DNA of 64,000 nt from Ustilago trichophora. Lineage: Eukaryota; Basidiomycota; Ustilaginomycetes; Ustilaginales; Ustilaginaceae. The notes beneath the pieces are model-generated. The model made no database searches and was not told the origin of the DNA. It saw nothing but the letters and a program-made list of their open reading frames with translations. The stretch is from NCBI GenBank assembly GCA_900323505.1, contig OOIN01000006.1, forward strand, positions 558,001-622,000. Reading direction: 5' to 3'. How positions within the stretch are numbered: position 1 is the first letter of the stretch; each line of letters starts with the position of its first letter. This document shows, one piece after another, positions 51,653 to 60,421 of this stretch. Position numbers and translations under genes: made by a program.

Positions 51653-54532
51653 TCACACCCCGAACTGAGCCCGATTGTCGAGCCACCACCTCAGACCTTC
51701 TTCGCGCGTGGCAGCGTTGAGCGCCTGGATAGCATCAAAGGTCTTCTGGCACAAAGCAATCCTGCTGCTTCCCTCCGCATCCTCGCCGTCTGCAATATTG
51801 GATTGTGCGGCATTCTCTCGTTGCTTATGCTGGGTGATGTACGATTCGACCTTGTGAAGCGCTGAACGGAGGAGAACCAGGTTGATGCTCGGGATGCATC
51901 CGATCAGACACATTTGCAGATGGGTGAGCCGGTCGTAAGTATCTGCTGCTGTTTCTTCTGCATCAGTGGGGGCCGCGTTAGAATCAGCCGCTGATGGGTG
52001 AGACGAGTCGCTGCTTGCAGTAGCAGAGGCAAGATCTTGCTTTGTTACCCCGCTCGACTCGGTAAAGCCACCAGCCTGGATCCGTCCTACCGTCGACTTT
52101 GACTTGCCAGCCGCCTTTGAGGTGACTGTAGAGAGACGCTCCTGGTCAATCTCATCGGCGAGCCTTGTGATTACCCACCAGGCAACTGAGTCGCTTCTAT
52201 CGCTGATGGCCGAGACCACCGTAGACATGGCATATTCAAACTGAACGGCAGTGAGCCGCTTAGGGTAGCTAGCAATCAGCAGTTCCACGTAGAACGGTGC
52301 CAAATCGAGGATGCATCGTTTGTTGTTCGAGTAGAGGGCGAGGACGACCGAGTGTGCTGATTCGAAAGTGTCACTGAAGCAAGTGTTTTCGAGGTACGGG
52401 CGGCAGATGGGCAAGATGAGCTGTTCAACGACCGCATCTGGAAGCACGCCGACAAGTTGCTCCGCAACGTTTAGGAAGTAAGTCGTCGAGCTGCGCTTGG
52501 CCGTATTCATCTCGAGCCCGTCAGCGCTGATCGAGGAATCGACGGCATCTACCGCCACGGGAGCGATCAGCTCAAGCAGCTGAATGCAAGCTTCTCCATC
52601 ACGACCGATAACGTCGAGTGCCGAGTAAAATACTTTGCGGTAGACATCGAATCCATCCGAGCCAAATGTGCTGGTGATCCAGTAGAGATTCGAATACGTG
52701 GCAAGAACCAGCTGCACGATGAGCAGGTAGGGTGCAGGAAGGTTGGATGTCGACGCGCGGGGCCACTTGCGATTCGTCTCTTGCAGAGATGAGTCGACAA
52801 GGGCTTCGGTTTCGGATACGACCGTGGCTGGAATGGTGAGCGTGGGGCTGGGGCACATGTCGACAAGTGCATCCATCATCGAGTCGAACACCATCGTGTA
52901 GCTAAAGAGAAGCGTTTTGAACACCGTCCAGAGCTGCTTGGTAAGTTGTCTGCTCGACTCGACGATCTGCTCCTCACTCGCACCCGCCAAGGGGCTAGAG
53001 AGCCAAGACGCTTCGAGCCGTGAAGAGAGACGAGACATGCGTACGAGTAGAGGGAAGAACTCGGCTTCTCCGTGTTGCGGCTCGAGCGCTGCATCGGACG
53101 TGCCGAGCAGCATGGACGAGAGCTGCTCAGGTGTCAGCGACGTCACCGCTTTGGCGAGTGCGCGAGACATGAGTTTGGAGAGGGGACCCAACAGTGGGAA
53201 GAGCGTCGATTCGGTCACGCTTCGAAGCACCTGCGCGGTAGAGCCATCGGTGTTGAGGAAGATCTGCGTTACGTCTTCGCTGCCGCACGTCTTGGTGTGG
53301 ACGTCCTGAGCAAGCGAGGAGAGGAAAGAAGAGCGGTCTGGACCTTCGAACAACGAGAGAATGGCATCGCTCGTAGCCGAGGTGAGTTGGACGGGGTCGA
53401 GTGCATGGATCTTGCGGTCTGGGACGAAAGGTGCGAGTTGCGCTGCCATGTACAGGGGTACATCGCGGACATCTCGGAGTGCGGCGCGTAAGGCCTGCTT
53501 GGAGGCCAAGGAAGTGATGCTGGCTGGGCCTGCTACAGAAGCAGTGCGCTTTCTGAACTCCGCTTCCCATTCGTCAACGTCTTGATCGTTGTCGTCGCCA
53601 GCATCCATGGTTCCTACAGCTTTGGACGCCTCAGTAGGGTCGATTTGAGAGGTTCCTGGTCCATGAAGGTGGTCAAGAATCTCGGCGAGCGTCACGATCC
53701 ATTCGTCCTCGACAGTACTCAGCTGGCGACGGACACTGAGTCCGAGCGTGGGGTTGACACGCAACGCGGCCATCTCTTCTAAGATCGACATGTCCCGAGT
53801 TCGCCTGCGCTGGTCCTTAATCACGTACAGTGCATTGAGAAGACCACCGATGATGGCGAATCGAGGGATGGGCAAGCCTCTTGCTGCTCTGTACGATTCC
53901 GGGATTGCATCACGCTCCGTATCATCCATGCCTTGGATGATGGCACCGATGTACTGAGACAGAGCAGTACGGGAAGCCCAACCTGTAGAGTTCTTCTTCG
54001 ATCGGATGATAAGATCAATGCGCTTCGTGAGAGCTGCAGCGACAGCTTGCGAGATACTGGTAGATCGCGTAATTAAGAAGGCGCTCAGAGAGCTAGGAGC
54101 ACCCGATGACGCGTGGTCGGCTGCAGTCCTCGTTGGCGCAGCAGCGGATTCCTTGACGGAGGAAGTGGAGTTCGAGCCTGGCTCTGTTGTCCAAGTCACC
54201 TTGTTCGAAGAGCTGCTAGGTGAAGCTGTTGGTGGTCTACTTGCCGGAGGCGGAGGAGTCCAGAGACATCCGCTAGAGCTAATGATACCGGCAAACTCAG
54301 CGATGTGCTCGAGTTCCAGCTTGCTGAGATAGTACGTGATGCTTCCGTAGAGCGTGTTTTCCGAAAGCAGGCTGAGATGCTGAGTGCTGGTAGAGGGGGC
54401 AGACAGAAGCTTTTTCAGCGACTGAAAGGTGGCATCGTCGGTAGGGTCGAGGAGGATGGGTTCATCGTTGGCCTTGTTCTTTGATGCTGCGGACCTTCGT
54501 GATGCGGATGTGGATCGTTGAGAGGACGTCAT
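51653..54532 (-). CDS. PEX8: Probable peroxin Pex8-like protein
   Basis: A 959-residue intronless protein starting MTSSQRSTSASRR. It is helical after a disordered N-terminus with a Pro/Ser insertion. The best clue is the C-terminal third: TYFLNVAEQLVGVLP, LILPICRPYLENTC, FESAHSVVLALYSNNK and PFYVELLIASYPKRLTA. This pattern recalls the fungal Pex8 family, intraperoxisomal proteins that link docking and RING complexes in matrix protein import. The assignment is from memory of that pattern and was not tested by alignment. The protein ends QFGV, without the PTS1 tripeptide found at the end of yeast Pex8. The frame is open upstream to 54736, overlapping the divergent gene's upstream region; 54532 is preferred. 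Other helical-repeat proteins are possible alternatives. Confidence 0.58.
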   Translation of the reverse strand: MTSSQRSTSASRRSAASKNKANDEPILLDPTDDATFQSLKKLLSAPSTSTQHLSLLSENTLYGSITYYLSKLELEHIAEFAGIISSSGCLWTPPPPASRPPTASPSSSSNKVTWTTEPGSNSTSSVKESAAAPTRTAADHASSGAPSSLSAFLITRSTSISQAVAAALTKRIDLIIRSKKNSTGWASRTALSQYIGAIIQGMDDTERDAIPESYRAARGLPIPRFAIIGGLLNALYVIKDQRRRTRDMSILEEMAALRVNPTLGLSVRRQLSTVEDEWIVTLAEILDHLHGPGTSQIDPTEASKAVGTMDAGDDNDQDVDEWEAEFRKRTASVAGPASITSLASKQALRAALRDVRDVPLYMAAQLAPFVPDRKIHALDPVQLTSATSDAILSLFEGPDRSSFLSSLAQDVHTKTCGSEDVTQIFLNTDGSTAQVLRSVTESTLFPLLGPLSKLMSRALAKAVTSLTPEQLSSMLLGTSDAALEPQHGEAEFFPLLVRMSRLSSRLEASWLSSPLAGASEEQIVESSRQLTKQLWTVFKTLLFSYTMVFDSMMDALVDMCPSPTLTIPATVVSETEALVDSSLQETNRKWPRASTSNLPAPYLLIVQLVLATYSNLYWITSTFGSDGFDVYRKVFYSALDVIGRDGEACIQLLELIAPVAVDAVDSSISADGLEMNTAKRSSTTYFLNVAEQLVGVLPDAVVEQLILPICRPYLENTCFSDTFESAHSVVLALYSNNKRCILDLAPFYVELLIASYPKRLTAVQFEYAMSTVVSAISDRSDSVAWWVITRLADEIDQERLSTVTSKAAGKSKSTVGRIQAGGFTESSGVTKQDLASATASSDSSHPSAADSNAAPTDAEETAADTYDRLTHLQMCLIGCIPSINLVLLRSALHKVESYITQHKQRENAAQSNIADGEDAEGSSRIALCQKTFDAIQALNAATREEGLRWWLDNRAQFGV

Positions 54533-54897
54533 GTTGCACAACATCGATCGTCTGTTGGCTGGAGCGAGGTGGAGGGCAGAGTTGAGAGACGCTAGAGCCA
54601 ACGCTGCAACAATGCTGGACGTTGTGGTGGAGGTGAGATGGTGATGGTGAGCTTCTCTACATGAAGCGGATGCTCTCTGTGCTGAACCGGATGTGCCGGT
54701 CACCGCTTTCAACGCCTCTAACTGTGCGGGGCCCATTCCAGGACGACCTAACAGCAGACCTTTTTCGAAATCCGTCTTCCGAAATTTCGAACAAAATTTG
54801 GACCTTCAGCTCCACTTCGAGCTGTGTCCTACCCGTCAAAACCACCATATCGACGTCCCTTGACCCTCTCACGACCTTTTTGCTTCAGGAAGGGAAC
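54533..54897. promoter_or_regulatory. Compact divergent promoter with TTCGAAAT dyad
   Basis: 365 bp between the Pex8-like and the coiled-coil protein starts. It contains the dyad TTCGAAAT (54764-54771) and ATTTCGAA (54784-54791) with a 12-nt spacer, followed at once by an AAAATTT run. Confidence 0.5.
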
Positions 54898-56224
54898 ATG
54901 CCTTCGCCAGCTCCAAATCGTCCATCAGCGGCGGCGCTGTCACCGTTTGGCAGGAATAGCCAGAACGCAGCTCTTTTGGCAAAAGCTAACAAATCAGGAA
55001 CACCTCCTCCTCCATCTCCTTCCAGCTCAAACAAGCAACCGCCTTCCACTCCAAAAGGATCCAAGACATCCAACCTCGGGAATGGTAATAGCAATACAGG
55101 CGGAGGAAACAGAAACATCTCGCTCTCCTCGCGTTCATCTCCGCTGGCATCGAGTCGGTTCACTTCTCCTTCAACCCCTGGAGGAAGTGGAGGAAGCTCA
55201 TTCCTTCCGGGAGCTTCACCCTCGATGTACGACTCAACAGGAGTGCTCAGCCGAGATTTCGAAACAACATACCATCGTCAGTGCCGCACGCTGCTGTTAG
55301 CATTTGTAGCTGCATCAAGGATGTGGGAGGAGATTGCAACGTTCGACGGGCTCAAGTGGGCCAAAGAAGCTGTGGAAGGGTGGGAGGATGTACAAGCTGC
55401 AAACAAGCTTGGTCAGCGTAGTGCCGAATCGATACCGAAAGCGAAAGATTCTACTTCAGCGATATCATCGAAAGCGCAAGACAAGAGAAGAGCGATGGCG
55501 TTGGATCCCAAACAAGCGCATGATCCCGTGCTCGGCCCTGGAGGGTTAAGGGAGTCAAGGATAGCTGACGCAATATCTCGCATTGAAGCGGCTCATGATG
55601 GGCTGGCAGTAGTTATTGATAGACTGGTAAGTGCAAGATCATCAGCCCGTCTGCATCAAAATTTTGTCTGAACAAGAGCTGACAACCCTGTTGCGTTCGT
55701 CCTTACGTCACCACAGAGCAAAGCTTTGAACAAGCTCACCACCGCAAGCGACTCGCTTCGCTCGATGCTGGAGGAGGCATCACAGCGCAAGGGTCTCGAA
55801 TTCGCATTCCAGGAACCACTCTGGGTGACTTGGTCACTAGACCGCTTTGGTACGTCTACTAGACTCTCGGCTTCCGCTCGGCGGCCACACAATGTGCTCT
55901 GGGCAACGCAGGTATGCTGACAACCTTCTGTTCCACTTTGGCATTTATCACCTTGCAGTGGAACGTACCTCCGACCTGACCACACAGTACCGGATCTCAA
56001 CACAACACCTCCAACTACTCTTGCCCATCTTGGTACAATCTGGCGAACCTCCAGCTTCTGCATCGTCACCGAGTAGCGAAGGAGCTGAAGAGAGGCGGAG
56101 CAAGGAGAGGCGCGGAGCGTATGAGGCATGGATCAGCTTACCGTATCTCGAAACGAGAGGGTCGCAAAGCTTGGTGGGACTCGAGGCGTTGTGTGAGGTC
56201 GAGGTGGGGCGATGGAAGGAGTAG
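54898..56224 (+). CDS. Unrecognised helical/coiled-coil protein, two introns
   Basis: Exons 54898-55626, 55717-55849 and 55959-56224 join in frame to 375 residues starting MPSPAPNRPSAAALSP. The first 125 residues are disordered (Pro, Ser, Gly, Asn). From about 130 the protein is helical: DFETTYHRQCRTLLLAFVAA, then IADAISRIEAAHDGLAVVID, and after the first splice SKALNKLTTASDSLRSMLEE. The second splice joins WVTWSLDRF to VERTSDLTTQYRIS and LQLLLPILVQ. Introns are 90 nt (donor CTG/GTAAGT, acceptor CCACAG) and 109 nt (donor TTTG/GTACGT, acceptor CTTGCAG). I do not recognise the family. The helical C-terminal half could be an oligomerisation or complex-subunit domain. An alternative acceptor in exon 3 (near 55911) breaks the frame and was rejected. 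Confidence 0.68.
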
Positions 56225-56480
56225 CTCATGCGATGCTCTTGGAATATTGCAACTTGTCGAAGAGATGATGTACGAGTGCGTGTAGCACCAATCGTGTGTG
56301 ACCGATGGCTTTCGATCGTCTGACTAGAGGTAGCGCCGTAAAGGCGGGTCAACACACACGGCTTTCGGCACGCAAGACGAGCGAATGGGTTGTACAAACG
56401 CAGCAAGTGAATGTCCATGGAGCAGAAGTAACTGCGTCTACAATATGATCTGCCCTGCGCACCAGGGTGAGAGAATTGTC

Positions 56481-57020
56481 CTAAACGTAATAGATAGCCA
56501 TCTGCTCCCCCGCCTTGTGATATCCGCACTTCTCGTAGAAGGGCACGTTCTTCTCGCTACAGTCCAAGATCACCTTGTAACATCCCCTCTTTTTGGCCAC
56601 CTCTGTCAACACCTCGATGATGCGTTTGCCCAACCCTTTACCCTGTCCGTCTTTGTGAACTACGATATCCTCGATGTGGCCACAGAGCCCGGCATTGCGC
56701 AGGAACTTGAACTCGACAAAGAGCGTTCCGCATGCGACGATCTGATCTGTTGGTGTGTGGATGAAGACGATGGGGTAATAAGTGTTGGGGGATGCGAGTT
56801 GAAGAGCGAATTGCTTTGACCATGCGGTTAGACCGATATCCGGAGCTTGGGTGAGGTCGGCGAGGACGCGGAGATGGCCGCGGTTGTAGTCATCGGATGC
56901 GAGCGGTCGAACGACGATGTCTTCCGGTAGGAGGTCTTTGACCGACTGAGGTATTAAGGATGCATCGAAGGCAAGTTGGAGCTCTGACTCGGGTGTCAAG
57001 GTTGATGTTGTCGTGGGCAT
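56481..57020 (-). CDS. GNA1: Glucosamine 6-phosphate N-acetyltransferase
   Basis: A 179-residue GNAT-fold enzyme, cytosolic, acetylating glucosamine-6-phosphate with acetyl-CoA, the second dedicated step toward UDP-GlcNAc. Family landmarks: LLPEDIVVRPLASDDYNRG (30-48), AWSKQF (66-71), ACGTLFVEFKFLRN (96-109), GHIEDIVVHKDGQGKGLGKR (114-133) with the acetyl-CoA P-loop QGKGLG at 126-131, and FYEKCGYHKAGEQMAIY (161-177). Yeast Gna1 has 159 residues. There is no intron, and the start is the only in-frame ATG ahead of the domain. It is divergent from the AIM18-like gene. UAP1 of the same pathway is 31 kb to the left on the same strand. Confidence 0.95.
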   Translation of the reverse strand: MPTTTSTLTPESELQLAFDASLIPQSVKDLLPEDIVVRPLASDDYNRGHLRVLADLTQAPDIGLTAWSKQFALQLASPNTYYPIVFIHTPTDQIVACGTLFVEFKFLRNAGLCGHIEDIVVHKDGQGKGLGKRIIEVLTEVAKKRGCYKVILDCSEKNVPFYEKCGYHKAGEQMAIYYV

Positions 57021-57714
57021 GGTAGGCGAGGTAGAGACGCTACTGACACTGAGCGTGTTGATTGTCTCTTGTTATGGCGCGGAAGCAATGGGCGTTGGGA
57101 GTGAGGAGCTTTGAAATGGTGAATCTTGAGCGATGGTATCAAGAAGGAGAGTTGGAACGGTCCCGTGTTGTTGCTGAGCAGTTTGAGACGTCCGTCGGCT
57201 AGAGGGTGGCCTAAGATGCTAAGTGTTTGTGATCACGGCCAGATGCTGAAAGAGTAGAGTGTCAACTCCACTACTCTGGCTGAAATCGGCCCCTGTGTGA
57301 TTTCGGATGATTTGCTAGCGCCTTGACGCGTGATGAACAACAGATGGCATGCATTGAGCGAATACACACCTCTCACCTCTCACACAAATCAGCTTTTTGT
57401 GTTTGTCTCTGCTGTGTGCTTGTGTAGGATCGGCATGCGCGCGAGCTGTTCGCCTCAAAAAGTCTCCTAGTTAATTCAGGCTCGCACTCCGCTAAAAGTA
57501 GCAAGCATGCCAGATTGGACCCTGAAATCCCTCGATTTTTCAGATCTGTTAGACCGCCGTTTTCGATGGGGTGGAAGCAACCGGCAAAGTCGGAAGAAGG
57601 TTCGGCTCACCGAGAAAGCACGGACGTCTTCCGGGTCCCCAAGCCTTCTCCTGGTCTACCTTCTACCCTCTTCCTTCGACAGAAGCGTTTAACGACATTC
57701 ACTAGAAACACATC
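57021..57714. promoter_or_regulatory. Divergent promoter of GNA1 and AIM18-like genes
   Basis: 694 bp between start codons. A 7-bp inverted pair AGAGTAG / CTACTCT lies at 57251-57277. No coding content is convincing. Confidence 0.45.
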
Positions 57715-58803
57715 ATGCTGGCTTCACGATCTACACTGGCACTCGCAGGTGTCCGCAACATGGTGACATCCCGCGCAACAGCGGCGAGGAGCATCGCGAC
57801 CTTCACCCGCTCCTATCCGTCCTTCCAATCCACCTCGTCAGCTGCTTCTCGACCAGCCTTCTTCCAGCAATCTTTCCACCCAACGCTCGCCGCTTCATTG
57901 GCAGCCGAATCCTCAGCCTCGAGCCAGAAGAAATGGAATGTCCTCGCCGCGGCAGTGCTGGCAGGCTTTGTTTCGGCCTACACTTTAATCTCAGCCGACA
58001 GTCTCAAATTGGATGCTGCTCCCTCCTCCGCTTCCGGACTCCCATCTCTCGCCGCCGAGTCATCAAAGCAGGTCGTCGTGGACTCCGACACAGGACTCAG
58101 CTTCCCTCTCTACCTCTCTACACCAGCATCGCTCAAGTCGACGTCGAACCAGTCTGAACAACCACGTTTCCGACTGGTCGGATTGGGCGTTCGTACAGTC
58201 TCTTTCCTCCGCGTCAAAGTCTACGTCGCCGCACTCTACATCGATGAAGCCAAACTTCAGTCTCGTCTGTCTCAGTCCTCCAACTCTGACAAGACCTTGG
58301 AGCAGAACATCAAGGAAATGCTCGACGACGCCACCTCGGCAATCATCCGCATTGTCCCCGTACGCAATACCGATTTCAACCATTTGCGAGATGGATTCAT
58401 CCGTGCGCTCCAGAACCGGCTTAAAAAGGCGATCAAAAATGCTCAGATCCCATCAGACTCGCCGCTCGAACAGCAGTTCCAACAGGCGATTGGACAGATC
58501 AAAGAGTCTTTCCCCAGAGGTTCCGTTCCCAAAGGGTCGCCGTTGGATCTGGTCATTTTGCCAACGGATGCCGGAAAGCCGGCAAGGATGGGTCTCAACT
58601 TTGAATACGATGGTCAGATCTTTGGTCAGGTTCAGACGGGCGCTGCTCCAGCGGGTGTGGCTGGAGACAACGGGGTCGATGCAGGTTTCACTGTTGCAAG
58701 GGAGTTGGTACTGGCTTACTTTGCCGATCAGGGTGAAATCAGTACCCCTTTCAAGAAGTCTGTTCAGGACGCACTGTTTCAGCAGCTCCCTTCGAGCGCT
58801 TGA
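57715..58803 (+). CDS. AIM18: AIM18/FMP22-like mitochondrial chalcone-isomerase-fold protein
   Basis: A 362-residue intronless protein. The N-terminus is basic and Ser/Ala-rich with no acidic residue in the first 60 (MLASRSTLALAGVRNMVTSR), as in mitochondrial presequences. One transmembrane segment (about 76-94, LAAAVLAGFVSAYTLISA) follows. The C-terminal 210 residues form a chalcone-isomerase-like domain: RLVGLGVRTVSFLRVKVYVA, IIRIVPVRNTDFNHLRDGF, FPRGSVPKGSPLDLVI and VARELVLAYF near the end. This arrangement matches yeast Aim18/Aim46, inner-membrane proteins that bind heme rather than act on flavonoids. The molecular role is not settled even in yeast. The start is the first ATG of the presequence. 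Confidence 0.88.
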   Translation: MLASRSTLALAGVRNMVTSRATAARSIATFTRSYPSFQSTSSAASRPAFFQQSFHPTLAASLAAESSASSQKKWNVLAAAVLAGFVSAYTLISADSLKLDAAPSSASGLPSLAAESSKQVVVDSDTGLSFPLYLSTPASLKSTSNQSEQPRFRLVGLGVRTVSFLRVKVYVAALYIDEAKLQSRLSQSSNSDKTLEQNIKEMLDDATSAIIRIVPVRNTDFNHLRDGFIRALQNRLKKAIKNAQIPSDSPLEQQFQQAIGQIKESFPRGSVPKGSPLDLVILPTDAGKPARMGLNFEYDGQIFGQVQTGAAPAGVAGDNGVDAGFTVARELVLAYFADQGEISTPFKKSVQDALFQQLPSSA

Positions 58804-59389
58804 GGGTAGTGTCCATATCAGACAATTTGGTACGATGACAAACGATCTCATGCTTGTGACAGGGCGATCTCGATGATGTGCATGTGTGCGCGTGTGTCCC
58901 ATTTCCTCTTCCCTTGCCTTTGCTAACCAATTTAACGAGTATCTTGTGCAATCAAGCTTAAGTGACGCAGCAGAAGTTTTATACAGCTCGCTCTGATCTC
59001 GATGCGATGTGCAAAGTACTGTAGTGTGAGGAGTGCGAGAGCAATTCTATAGAGACCAGGGTAACTGTGGTCGCGTGGATTCTTCTGAGAGCAACACTTT
59101 TTGGAACAAAGCACACCTGCAGCGAAGAAATTGCAGCGCTCCACACGTGAGCATCGGCCAAGACGTCTTCCATCACCTTGGTTTCACTCCGTCATCGCTT
59201 CTCATCATCATCACCGAACTCGCTTTCGACCTCACTTCTGCAATACTTGACTGTCACTTATCGATCGCGCACAATCACCTCCCGCTAGCGCCTCTCCCTC
59301 GACTGCCCCACGAAGCACCCGTCGCAACTGATCCAATCCAACCTCAGCATCTCAAATCTCTAAACATACCAACCACGACGCAGCAAAAA
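58804..59389. other. Intergenic region
   Basis: 586 bp between two rightward genes, holding the AIM18-like 3' end and the prefoldin promoter. The prefoldin frame is open upstream to about 59033, but the residues there do not resemble prefoldin. Confidence 0.45.
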
Positions 59390-60061
59390 ATGACATCTCG
59401 TATTCCAGACGAAACGCTTTCAAAAGTTCTCGAAAAGATCCAGCTCCAAGTCTACCAGACCAATCAGCAACTTTCGGCCTTGCGTGCCCAAATCGCAGCC
59501 CGCGAACGAGAGGCCAAGCTGAACACGTTGACCTTGACAGAGCTCAAAGCAATTCAAGATCCTGAAGCGCCCTTTTATCGATCTGTTGGCAAGATGTAGG
59601 TTGATCGATTTTCCTTCTCATCGTGCTTCCTCAAAGCTCTTGCCGTAGAAGAGATGACAAAGAGAAAAAGAGAGAAAAAGAGAGAGAGAGAGAGAGAGGA
59701 AGCAAGACATATAAACGCGAAGAGATGCTAACGAGATCCCTTGACCCTATTCACACCGTAACCCCAAAGGTTCATGCAGGAATCCCAACCAGCAGTCCTC
59801 TCCGAATTGGAGCACAAGCAAAAGACCATCACAACAGACATTGAGGCACTGCAGAAGAAGCAAAAGGTATGTTTGACTTGCCTAACTATCCCGTCCCATC
59901 TTGGACCCCTCTCATCACATGTCAAGTTCAAGCTGACGAACGATCTACTCGTTTCCATTGGCGGTATGCAGTACCTCCAAAAGCAGGGCGAGGACGCACA
60001 AGCCCATCTCAAAGACATCTTCTCCAGCGTAAACCGTCAACAGCAGCAACAGGCGGCCTAA
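59390..60061 (+). CDS. PFD1: Prefoldin subunit 1
   Basis: Exons 59390-59595, 59770-59866 and 59972-60061 join to 130 residues of the beta-type prefoldin family, part of the hexameric cytosolic chaperone that hands nascent actin and tubulin to CCT. The N-terminal coiled coil (PDETLSKVLEKIQLQVYQTN), the beta-hairpin centre (PFYRSVGKMF formed across the first splice) and the C-terminal coiled coil (LEHKQKTITTDIEALQKKQK joined to YLQKQGEDAQAHLKDIF) follow the family order. Introns are 174 nt (donor AAGAT/GTAGGT, acceptor CCAAAG, with a GA repeat inside) and 105 nt (donor AAAAG/GTATGT, acceptor ATGCAG). The second intron is a multiple of three with no in-frame stop, so retention would insert 35 residues in the second coiled coil. 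Confidence 0.92.
59679..59698. repeat. (AG)10 repeat in prefoldin intron 1
   Basis: Twenty bases of alternating AG preceded by AGAGAAAAAG units, wholly inside the first prefoldin intron. Confidence 0.9.
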
Positions 60062-60421
60062 AAACGAATATCCAATCCACTTGCAACACATGTATCATAC
60101 CTTTACCAACCTTGAATCACTCAAAGACCTTTAGCACTCAACACACGATCAACAGAGCAGCAGGAACTTTTGCTCCAAGCCGGCCGAGGTCAGAGAAAAG
60201 GAGAAGCAACAATGCGAATCTGACTTCTTTTCGATCATATGGTCGTCGTGTTCGACATCAGGGATATACAAGTACAAATACAGCAGGAAGACTCGATCGA
60301 ACCAGCATGGTTGACCGCAATACCTGGGTGTTCAGAAAAAGTCCGTATAGATAAAGGGGGAAAGGGGGATGAGTAGAGCGGGTGAAGTGGACGAGAGGAG
60401 GAATGGGGCAAAAAGGGGGAA
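60062..60421. other. Convergent 3' intergenic region
   Basis: 360 bp between the prefoldin stop and the RhoGEF stop; presumed 3' UTRs only. Confidence 0.5.

Noticed and set aside
55850..55920. Alternative acceptor near 55911 for the third exon of the coiled-coil protein
   Set aside because: Joining there shifts the frame relative to the long downstream open frame; the acceptor before 55959 keeps it.
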